From Sipunculus nudus (taxonomy: Eukaryota; Annelida; Sipuncula; Golfingiida; Sipunculidae): 64,000 nucleotides of DNA. A model generated the notes under the pieces. It did not search any database. It saw only the letters and a list, made by a program, of their open reading frames with translations, and was not told the origin of the DNA. The position numbers and the translations under genes are program-made. Below, in pieces: positions 1 to 12,400 of this stretch. Position 1 is the stretch's first letter; the number at the start of each line of letters is the position of its first letter. The stretch is from the NCBI GenBank assembly GCA_026874595.1, contig CM049321.1, positions 9,110,979 to 9,174,978 on the forward strand, read 5' to 3'.

Positions 1-396
1 TTAAGTTTCAGGCCTTAAAGTTTTCTGTTGGACATCAGGAGCTAACTTTGGGTAGCCCTTCCATGATTTTCTAGAACTTTCACTTGCCCTGCCCAAGCAG
101 CTAACTGTTTATGTTGAGCCCTAGACTTCATCACCTGACAGCAGCCGCCATTATAATCTGGTGTTCATTGTCTGCTAGCATTCTCCAGCCCATCAGGTCC
201 CATTCTAGAGGACAGAGTCTACAGAATCTCTGAATCTGTGCTTATAGACTTAGACAGAGTATTTGTGTAGTGTTTATTGTTGTTGTTAAGTAAAGGTTAT
301 TAAGTTAACTCCTGAGTGTTTATACTGATAAAGACAAAAGCTTTTAATGCATCATGTGGAAAATATTGCACAGTTTTATTAATTGGTTTATTACAG
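1..396. other. Intron or upstream sequence of the zinc-finger gene
   Basis: No coding region is visible here. The sequence ends in a usable 3' splice site (pyrimidine/AT stretch then ttacag at 391-396), which opens the first recognisable zinc-finger exon. The exon that follows starts in the middle of a codon, so the gene must have further exons upstream of the window. Confidence 0.5.
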
Positions 397-480
397 ATGA
401 GAGGCCGTATGTCTGTGATATCTGTGACAAGCGCTTCATCACCGAGAGTGAGCTAAGATATCACAAGAGATGGCATGGGG
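397..480 (+). CDS. Zinc-finger gene exon: first visible C2H2 finger
   Basis: This 84-nt exon starts and ends in phase 1 and encodes exactly one finger repeat of 28 residues, with C-x2-C, F, L and H-x3-H in register. The donor is gtcagt at 481. A one-finger, phase-1 exon of 84 nt is the typical building block of finger gain and loss. Confidence 0.75.
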
Positions 481-3400
481 GTCAGTATCAGGATCTTATA
501 CATCAGTCATACACTTTGCCTAGTGGAAGTACACTTCATTTGCAGATAATATAAATAAATCAAATGCAAATGGAAAAGCAATTAAATTTTAGAAAATGCA
601 AGTCTACATGCAATAAAAATTATCAAATACATATGGCAATACTGATGTATATACAGATAATGTGCACTTTACTCTATTTTTCCTTTTGTTATAATAGTAT
701 GCATATATATATTGTAAAAATTAACTCAGTTTTGGACAAACTATGGTAAAATATATAATAACAAATATTACATGATTATATTATATAATGATATAATTAA
801 TAACAAAAGCTTTTTTATACCAATCATTATGCGATAAATCCTTACACCATCATTTTCATAAATTAGCATTTGAACATAATATGGTGTGATGCTCAAATGC
901 AAATGTAAATGCATTACCACTTGCAGCTCTGCATCTAAATAAAAATGTGACATTTTAAGATGAAAGTGCAAATATACCTGCAATTTATACCCAAGCCTGG
1001 TACTAAGAGATGTAATAAGGATGTAATTTTTGGTTCACAGAGAGAAACCACCAGTGTTCACAGTGCAGCTATGCCACAGTGTCTCAGTTTAAACTGGCCG
1101 AGCACATGAGACTCATACACACACACAAGGTAAGACATCTTTAAGTAGTGTCATAGTCCTGGAATCCATGATGGTCTTGTTTGTACCTTTTCATACACCT
1201 GTTTAAGACCTGTCTTTTATGGTCTGGGCATTGTATTACCATTAACTTTAATGTTGCCGCAATCACTTACCAGGGATTGGATGGATTTTCACAAAACACA
1301 CTTTAACTGTGTACCAATAGGTTATCTCCCCTGAGTATGCAAATTTTTATTAAGGTTAAAGGTCACCAGGCTTCTTTGGTTTTTTTGTGGTGATTACTTA
1401 CCAAAAATTTAATTAATTTTACCCAACTCATTATAAATTTTTACCAAAAGGGTGTTTCACCTAAAATTTATTCTTGGAAAAATGTGCATATATGTAATAA
1501 GGTCAGGGGTCAAAGACATACTATGGTTGTATTATGCTCTTTTGCAGTATTCTTGTTCTCTTGATGAATTTGAAATCCAGAGCCATTTAAGAAGAATTTT
1601 GGCTGCCATGAACCTTATGAGTGACAGCTAACTATTCCAGAGCTCAGAATTCAAAACTGTCACCAACACCATCTTGAAAAACAGAATTCAATATATCTTG
1701 CACCAGATAAAGTGAAATACAAATGAGATCTCACTTTCCACTCATTTTGTCATGTCAAAATCAAATGAAAATGGTGATTGCATATTTTCAAGATTTAAAA
1801 GTCATGGACTGACCTGTTCTTTAGATATAAACATATTTGCTCAAATGATGCTGATTATGGGAGTCTGATTATTACAAATAAACCATTTTTTTGTCCGCCA
1901 GGGGGAGACACCATTCCCATGTCACCTGTGTAGTTACAAGACAGCTGTGAAAGGGAATTTAACGAAGCATCTAAGGGCAGTCCACAAGGTAGAAGTCAAG
2001 TCCAACCAGATCCGTATTCCTCGTATACATGTGGCTCAAGAAGCAACAGTCAAGTCAGGTACAGGATAGATTGTAAAATGTAAAAAAATTCTTAAACTTA
2101 TGAAGGTTCAAGTGTAGGTCTGCTGTCTTGTACACAATGGAATTCCCATCAATCTTTGAAATCAGGGAAAACATGGAAAATGAGTTACCCTTTTTTACCA
2201 GTGAGTCTGTTATATTTTGTCTCATGTTCAAACAGAGTATCTACTGGAAGGTTGCCTGTTGTGGCTTTGAATGTAGAAATTTGCTAGAAAATCATCTACA
2301 AAATTGAGAATTAATTGTGGAAAATTTATGTAATTTATTTTCACTGAAAGCTGAAAACCAGAATTTAGTGTATAGAGTAATATTCTGTAATTTTATCAAT
2401 GGTTTTTTGAAACATGTCTGTCATCTTATCATAAGTCAATTGCCATTGCTTCGGCCCCTTTGGGGTTGCCATGCTGTAAAGTTCAGTGACAGGAAATGGG
2501 GGATATTACTGTTTTTTTATGGCTTATCACTGATTCAGGTTGAATGTTTATTGAGCTCTTGTGGGCTACAAGGGGTGAATGTTGATGTAAAGAGTCTTCT
2601 ATGTGCCGAAGACATGGGCTAATTCCTGCTGCCACCACGACAGACAACAACAATGTCCTTATGGAATCGAGCTTTTACGTTACAAAGAAAACTCAGAACA
2701 GGAACAACCATAAACACCCAGGTTCACCCACAGGCCTGACAATGGGTGTTAGTGTAACCAACTACTTATAGGTGGCGTGAGTGAGGTAAAACATAGTAAT
2801 TCTGGACAATGACCTCCTTGTCCAGAACTGCCTAGAGTATTCCTGTACATTTTCATGCCACTTTATCCCAGATATAAAAACAGCAACATTAAAGTGTCCA
2901 GAGTTGAGAGTCTGACAGGAATAGTGTTCAACAACACAGTCAAACCACACAAAGACTTAATATATATGGTCATTTGCATTTCTGTAGTTGCTCTCCTATT
3001 ATAAAACAATAGTCAGTTTTAAATAATGAGTATTTGTGTTCATTTTTACAAATACTACAACACTGTTACAGTTTTTAATACAATTTTAACAAACAGATGG
3101 AGTGGTAAAGGAGAGGCAGACCAGTCTATTGACAGGGTTAACGACAGAAGCAGTGCCCTTGACTGAGGCAGAGGAAGGTCACTTTCAGGTCAAAGTAAGT
3201 GATGGCACAATTCACTGAATCCTGTTACTAGAGTTTTCACAGTGTGGCGGTCATACAAAATGTGTCTATATTAAACAGTTTCTTTTGTCATATTTTGAAA
3301 GTCTGGAAAAAAATGAAGAGTATTAAGCAACTTGCAAATCATGCTAATGTTTAAAGATCTCCTGGAATGCATGAAAGAAAGAGTTTGTCGTAACATTTCA

Positions 3401-6400
3401 CTTGCAAAAAGTAAAGAAATAAAGTCCAATTGGCTAAAATTTTACATTCAGAAGGTTTCAATATTAATAAAACATCTATTAATCAGTATTAAAATTACCT
3501 ACTAAAGCTATCAAAATTCTACTAAAATGTTCAAACATTTCATTATCAATATGTAAAACATTGTATAAAAATGAATAGGCATAAAAATATTCCATGAACA
3601 AATATATTTTAGTTTACTTTTAAATTCCGAGAGACTGGTTGCTTCATAATGTTACTCTTTAATATAATTATACTCATCAAAAGATATACATGTGACTATT
3701 AACTGGTAAGTCTGATTGAAACTTGAACTTGAACAAATATATCTTTGTCAGGGCTTGCTAGATGGAGGATTTAGGGACAAGGAAGAGTACTCAACCCAGA
3801 ATTACCAAGGGGGAGGGTATTGGAGGGGGTTTTATGGAAACTTTTTTAAAAATTTTGGCTTTAATGGTTCAAGCTGGATCAGAAAAGAATGCATGATGTA
3901 AAATCTTACTTTTTGTCCCCAGCTTCCTGGAACAGGGTACATTGATTTCGGTTTGTCTGTCTCTCAGTCTGTCTGTGGGTCTGTCTGTCAGTCCGTTAGA
4001 TTTTCGTTTCCGTGTGATGACTTTCCTGAATATTATGCGATTTCATTCAAATTTGGGTCAGTGATTGCTCTCATGCATACCTTGGTTGGGATTGTTTTTT
4101 TAGTGTCTGTCTGAAGATTTATTCTTCCCAGCTCAAAATACAAAAATATTAAACTTTGTTCATATTTCACATCCAAAATTATGACATTTGGAGGCATCTT
4201 CAGGCAAACATAAAAACTTAAATGTATTGATCAGCTCAGCATGAAAGACAACAAGAGGCAGAAGCAGGGGACTTATATTCCTTGATTTGCTTGTTTAAAT
4301 TAAGCATGTGTTGTTCTTTTTCAGCATTTGTTAAAGGGACATAATCAGGAGCAATATTATACAGGTGTATTCTTTCACACTTTCATTTAAGTTTATCTTG
4401 ATACAAAAGTCTCCCAGCAAACCATTCAGTGTATTCGGACTTGTCCACTTTTTCTGGGATTCGGACTATGATCAACTCAATGGGCCTGGACCAGGACTTG
4501 TACTCAGATGTAAGGACTCAAGATATCAGTAGGAGTCCATATAGAGTCCAGCAGAATCAAAAATTGCCTCCAAAGTTCTTACAGTAGTATTTGAAAATGC
4601 ACCACAAAGGCTGAGCTGTTTATGAACTATTGACGGAATATTAAAAATACAATGAGATCAGCCCATATTGAATTTCCCTCTGATTACTGAATAGGACAGA
4701 TCTTAAGCTAAATGTAATTAAAAATTTAATTAAAAAAAAATGGACTATCAAGAAAATACACTATCAGATTTCCATGTTTTATGTTTTTTTAGCTCAGCTG
4801 ACTATAAGTCATCTGAGCTATAGTCATGGTCCATTGTCCGTCGTCCGTCCGTCTGTCCGTCCGTCCGTCCGTCCGTCCGTCCGTCCGTCCGTCCGTAGAT
4901 GTGGCACGTTTTGAAACCGTAAGACCTAGGGATCCAAAATTCAGCATAATGTTAGATGTCCCCAAGATCTCCTACCAAGCCGAAAACTGGGTCTTTGCGA
5001 CTTCGTTCCTTTGAGAAATTAAGGAAAAACCTCAATTTTTTATTAAAAACCTATTTTCACACTTCAGGACTGCCTAATATCAAAACCACTCATCTGTTTT
5101 CCCTCATATTTACCATAAATATTCTTCTTTATAGTTCCTATGTACATGCCAGAAATTATGTCTGTATTATATAATTTAAAAAAGTTATGGGCCCAAACAT
5201 AATGCATTTTGTAAAAAATCAGGAAAGATATTTGATCACTTAACACAAAACTTGTTAAAGCTATGGACTTTTTTTCCAGTAATATAACTTTAATTTATCA
5301 AAATTAAATTATATACCCAAAATTAGATCAAAATCTTTTAAATTTTTCAAAATATTAACAAAAATAAAAAATTGGTACCTTAAATTTTGCCCAACTTTGA
5401 CCATGGCACGTTTTTTTACTGTAAGTACTGTGGATTTAATTTTCTCAGCATGTTTTTGTTAGCATTTTGTCTGTTAACACCAAAAATTTGAAACCAGTTG
5501 ATCAAAAACTGTAGATTTTATTCAAGTTTTCAAGCACCATGTAACAGATTGTTTACATCAAGCTAGTGTTATGCAGTTTGCAAGAGCTCAGCTCCCCAGC
5601 TTCAGCTCTCAGTTCCTAAAATTTGGCATACAATTAGATGTCTCCAAAATTCCCTACCATGCCAAGAATTTGGTCTCTAGGACTTAATACCTTCGAGATA
5701 TTAATGAAAAACTTCATTTTTCCATTAAAAACCCATTGTTACACTTCAAGACTGCCTAATATCAAAACCACTGATGTGACTTTAATCATATATAATATAC
5801 ATATTTTTCTATACATTCTCTATGCATATGCCAGAAATGATGTCAGTATTGTGTAATTGTTCTAAGTTATGGGCCCAAACATAATGCACTATGTAAAGAA
5901 ATATATTTACTCCCTTAACAAGGGGATTGCTGAAGCTAGAGTTTTTTTGCCAGGGATGTAACATTATTTAATCAAGATTCAATTGAATACCCCAAATTAG
6001 TCCTGAATTTTTCAAATTTTATATGTTATTAGTATAAATATAAAATTAGTACCTTAAATTTTGCCCAACTTTGACCATGGCACATTTGTTTCCTGTGAGC
6101 ACGGTTGATATAATTTTCATATCATGCACACAAGGATTTCAGCTTTTTAGTTTAGAAAGCTGAAAGAAATTGGCCAAAAATTGTAGCTTTTATTAATGTT
6201 TTTATGAGACCATGTCAGACCTTAACTCTCTCCAGCCCCTCTTGAGTCACCTGTATGTTGACCTTGTTGAACTTTCAGCAAATTATGCATGCTTGAGGCG
6301 AGCCATACACTGTTGCAGGTAGGCAGCTTATGGCCAGCCACAGTTGATCCAGGTGTCCAACCCAACTCATCTAGTAGTTTTAACCAACAACATAACAATT

Positions 6401-9400
6401 AACAATAAATTAATAAATTTTTATTGTTTTTTAATAACAAATTAAAGAAAAATAAAAAAGAATTTGTTAGTTTATAATAACAGGAAATCAACTTGCAGTT
6501 ACTGATGATAAAAGAATCTTGTATCGATGGATAGAATGTCACATACTCCAAATAACACCATGCAGTCACCTATGGTATTTTTCAGTGAAATTTTAATGAT
6601 AAAAAAGTAAATCATATTATTCATTACTAATCATAAGGGATCATATGAAGGAAATTAATGATAGACAAAGATGCAGTTGATATTATTAATCTAGATTCCT
6701 ACTGTGTCTAGTGTGTACATTGATGTGAAATTAGTCTAAAATGAATATATTACATTTTTTTTTTAATATAAATAAAAGCCATAAAACCAGGTACTTTTGA
6801 TCATAATTTAAATGTGTGAATTTTGTATATTCTGGATTCTCAACATAATTGTTTGGTGAAAACTGAATAAATGCCAGTAATGGTGGGAAAACTTTGCAAT
6901 TGTATTTAAATACGAATATGAATATGTACTCCATTATAAAATGTCTTGCATAAAGAATTGGAATTCAGGTAAAAATGAAAGTATATGAATACCAGTGCAA
7001 ATACTTTCAAAATGTATTCATGAATGCATTCATGAATATATTCTTTAATATTATTTTAATAATCATTTCAGTTATATTCCATTTTAAAAAATCATAAGAT
7101 TCTCTTATTATTTTTAATAAAAATTATATTTGGGACAATATTTGTAATTTTTTTTTAATAAATAGTTAAACTCTTATATCATATGTTCTGCTTATAAGTT
7201 ATATGGCCAAGTCAAAATCTGTGTGACAATAGTACTCCATTTGTTAATAAAATAAATGAAATCAATCCTCTTCCCTGTCTCCAAAGATAATATCATAATC
7301 ATACATAAGCTAAACACCAACAACTCATAATAAAGCTTATATTTATTACCACACCAAACCAGCATATGCCTCATTCCTAAATCATATTTTTTAAATCATA
7401 TATAACAGCTGAGCGCCGTGACCCATAGGTCCCTTATTTATAAATATATTTGTGCCTGGACTCAGACTTGGACTCAGTTTCAGAAATACTCGGACTTGAA
7501 GAAGCTAGACTTGGATTTGAAACTAAGGGGCTTGGACTGGGACTCGGCCAGCCTGGACTCAGACTTGCACTCAGACTAGGATAGTGTGGACTCCACTACA
7601 TCACTGCTACCATCAAAGCACGCAGTCTCAGTACCTCCCCTTGAGCTTGTTATGGTTCTGTGTGTGAGTAAACACAGTCCACATGTATCTGTTGACCAGA
7701 AAAAGGCAATGTGATCCCAAACAAGGAGTAATCCAAACTAGTCCATACTTGAACCTTCATGTCATCTGATATAACTCTGCTTAGATTGACATAATGGTCC
7801 ATGGGCTGAATGTTAATTCATTGAAGAACTAAATGTATCGCAACAGATTTGTGCAATAGGTCCAAGGTTTCCAGCAATGTTTCATCCAGTACGTGGGAAC
7901 ATGTTTAACATTTTTTTAGGGCAAATTCATTCAGGCATCTCCTGACTGGCAGGTGTTGTGGCCTGAACATGAACGTGCACAGTTATGAAACCCTGGTTGT
8001 AAACCTGATAAGAAAATGGACAAAGCAGGTGGCATTCACGCTATGTTTATGTTGGTGCCAGGATTCGTGCCCAGTTCACTTTTCTTAACACTCATATACA
8101 GGAGTAAGCCAATGGTTTCAGTGCAATATTTTGGAAGGTTCTATTATATTTCAAAGAGGAGACACTATTATTCATGTTAATTCAACTTGCTTTATAGATG
8201 AATAGGTTCCTTTAAGGTTGAAAAAATCAGCCCAGGTTGTAACCATGCAGAAAGTCGAGGTTTTTGCTGGTTTGTTCACACTTTTTCATCTTATGGTCAA
8301 GGTTGCTGCTTTGTGCCCCACCTTTCTCAGGTTTCTGACAGATTTAAAGGTTTAAAGCTGATGAAAAGTCACCATTACATGTACAGCCATTATTATTTAA
8401 TGATCTGTTAAATGAAAATGCAAACAGTTTAATTGATTATTAAAAGAAACACATCTTTGCAATTTTTGTCCAGAAACCCAATGCCATATAACCTTTAAAA
8501 CAAGATAATCACCTGTCAAACCACTAATTTCTGGGAAATATAAACTCACAGATAAACAATGTTGTATGGAAAGCAAAATATCTGAAATTATAAAATAGTT
8601 TCCAAGAATACACATTATTTACATTGAAAATTTTATTGTTTGTTTAAACTAATTTACTCTGAAGTGTGCCATAAAATGTGAAATTCTAATAAAATCCAGG
8701 GCTTGGAATTTGTGTTTTATCATGAAAGTTCTGTTTAGTCAGACGTCTGAAAGTTTAAGCCATTAATCACAAATAATAAAACCTTTTGGGGTTAAATCAA
8801 ATATTATAAACATGTATATCAGCCTGTACATTTTACAGGTCAAGGATAATATGTACAAATACAATTATACCTAAAAATCTTTGGGTGTCAAAGGCCTAAT
8901 GACATTAATACTTTGATACAAATGAAGTTAAACATTAGTTGGTTTTATTTTAAAGGGTAGATGTGCATGTAGTGATATTACCAGTAGTCTTGGCGACAGT
9001 CTAAATATGAAGCCTTGGTCACAGTCTAAACATTAAATCTTTATCTCAGTATAAACATGAAGTCTTGGTCATGGTCTGAACATGAAGTCTTTGTCACAGT
9101 CTAAACATGAAATCTTGGTCACAGTCTTTCCATGAAGTCATGGTCACAGTCTTAATAATGAGATTTGGTCACAGTCTAAACATGAAGACATGGTTACAGT
9201 CTATCCATGAAGTCTTGGTCACTGTTTACACATTGAGTCTTGGTCACAGTCTAAACATTGAGTCTTGGTCACAGTCTTAACATGAAGTCTTAGTCAAAGT
9301 CTTTCAATGAAGTCATGGTCACAGTCTAAACATGAAGTCTTGCTCACAGTCTAAACATGAAGTCTTGGTCACAGTTTAAACATTGAGTCTTGGTCACAGT

Positions 9401-12400
9401 CTAAACATGAAGTCTTGCTCACAGTCTAAACATGAAGTCTTGGTCACAGTTTAAACATTGAGTCTTGGTCACAGTCTAAACATGAAGTCTTGCTCACAGT
9501 CTAAACATGAAGTCTTGGTCACAGTTTAAACATTGAGTCTTGGTCACAGTCTAAACATGGAATCTTGGTTACTGTCTAAACATGTAGTCTTGGTCACAGT
9601 CTTAACATTGAGTCTTGGTCACAGTCTATCCATGAAGTCTTGGTCACTGTTTAGACATTGAGTCTTGGTCACAGTCTAAACATTGAGTCTTGGTCACAGT
9701 CTAAACATTGAGTCTTGGTCGCAGTCTTAACATTAAGTCTTGAATACAGTCTAGACATGAAGTCACGGTCTCAGTCTAAACATGAAGTCTTGTCACAGTT
9801 TAAATATGAAGTGATCTTGACCATTGTTTTGGTTTTCTCAACCCACAAACTAGAAATTCGGGTTTTATAAACTATTAGCATACTATCTGTTTTTGCTTTG
9901 TGATTGCTGAGTCCACCAGCTGGTATAGTTTCTGATAGACCCTTCTGTGGGGTCTTTTGCGGGGCCCCTCCTGATCTGTTAGTATTCTAGTTTCATCCAG
10001 CAGATATTTAGTGTTTGGAATGAGGGAATGCTGATTAAAGGCTGTTTACCTGAACTAACTGAGTGCAGCAGACGAGCTCTGTTAATGTTTGTAATAGTAG
10101 CATGTTATTAGCAATGATTTTTCTATGGCGATCCTACCCATCTTTTACAAAATCAATGGATATATGGAATGTATATATATATTATTCTATATCTGAAGTT
10201 TGTGTAGAAGTAGTGCATGCTGTTTAATGGTACAAAAAATGCACTTTTTGGCACTGATTTTTACTTTTCGCATTTTTTTCCTGACAATTTTATACTTTTT
10301 TCCTGTTACACCCTTTTTCTGCTGATTAACCGGCATCACTGAATAAAGGGGGTAATAGAGGTTTTTGTATCTTTATTGGTTTTAGAGTTAACTAATTAAT
10401 AAAACTAGCAGTACAATTCCTGTAAAAAAAAATAATCATAATAAATAAAATATATATCTCCTGTCAGCTTGATTTTATGGATTTATTTAAAATCTGATGA
10501 TTCAGATTTGCAAGTGAATTTCCCTCTGTCTGTTTCAACATGTGCTGTTAAATCATGATTTAATTATTTTTAGCTCAGCTGACTTTCAGTCATGCTGGGC
10601 TATAGCGATGGGTCTTTGTCCGTCTGTCCATCAGGCCGGCCGTCTGGCCGGCCGTCCGGCCGTTAGCAGGGCACAAATCGTAACCGTAGGGGCTAGGGCC
10701 ATGAACCCTATGCAGTCTTAGAGGTTCTAAAAAGATCTCCTTGCAAACCTGAAATTAGGTCACTGTGACCTATATTCTCAAAGTTATTGGGTGTGTTTCA
10801 TCCTAAACCCTACATCTTTCACATACAGCTCACCTACCAACAGGGGAAGAACCATAATTTTTTTAGGTCACAAGGTCAAAGGTCAAGGTCACAGAACCAA
10901 CTTCTTTGAAAAGCCTGTGGATGCATTTTAAGCCAAACCTTTCATCCCAATTCTTTTATCTTTCACATATTGCTTACCTACTAAGTGGGAGAAGAATCCT
11001 ATAGATGTTGAGGTCACAAGGTCAAAGGTCAGGGTCACAGGATCCACTTCTTTGAACAGGTTGTGGACACATTTCAAGCTAGACCTTTCATTCCAAATCT
11101 TTCAGCACTGATATCACTTCTCTGCCAACAGGGGAAAAGACCTGTTGATTTTGAGGTCAAAGGTCAAGTTTACAGCATCCTCTTCTTGCGAGGAGTCATT
11201 TTCAGGCAAACTTTTCAATCTATACTTTCCATCTGTCAAATATGGCTTACCTACCAACAGGGGAAGAAGCCTATTGATGTTGAGTTCAAAAGGTCAAAGG
11301 TCAAGGTCACAATATTGTTCTAAATGCTTGTGAACATATTTCAAGTGAAACTGTTCAACCCAAACCTTCAGTCTTTCACATATGCCACATCTCTGCATCA
11401 CTCAGTGTGATTCAAACTTCATATTTATGGGTCTTTTTGCATGAAGAAATAACTAATTGATTTTGAGGTCAGCTGGTCAGGAGGTTAAAGGTTGCAGGTC
11501 TAAGTTATTCGCTTTCTGGAGATCTCGGACCTTTTACATCTCGGCCCACACAAAGTCGGACCACTTAGTACAATCTCGGACCACCCCGTCGACGATCTCG
11601 GACCACATTCCGTACCATCTCGGACCACTATATCGGACCCATTCAGACCAAGATCAGACTCATGATGTCGTTGTTAAATGTGTATGTTCCGTCTTCAAAC
11701 GATGTTAAAGCTAATTATTAAAACATTATTACTACTCGCATAACTGTTGCCTCTCTCTCTTTATCATTCTCTCCATCATTAATCATTCGCTTTATATCGT
11801 CTTAATACTAATTTATAAATAATTCTAAAGTATACGAGTGTGTGATAAAGAATGAAAGAGGACAAAATGAATGTAAGATTAAATGAATGAAAGAATGAAT
11901 GATAGACAGATGGAATAAAAGAAAAATTGAATGATAGACACAATGAATGAAAGTTTGAATTAGACTTAATGAATGAATGAATGAAAGAAAGAATGAATAA
12001 AAATAGATTTAATGAACGTAGGACTTAATGAATTGATGAAAGAAATATTGAATGATAGACAGTTTGAATAAAAGAAAAATTGATTGATAGATAGACAAAA
12101 TGAATGAAAGACTGAATGAGAGAAAGATTGAATCTCGTTTTTATATTGAATATATACGAAATTCTAATAAACCTTTCAGCTCTTTGAGTTTAAATATGGT
12201 GTCAATTCCCACTTTTGAATTTATGTTTCTATATCTAAACTACAACTGTTTTCACTCTTTCATATTATCTAGTACAGTAGTTGAATTGTAAATATGTAAC
12301 AGCAATACACCAGTTCTGATTCTTTAATTCACATGTGCTTATTTGTTCAGTTTTGGTTTACGTAGTTTATCACAAATTTCATATATATTTCGGGTTTCAT

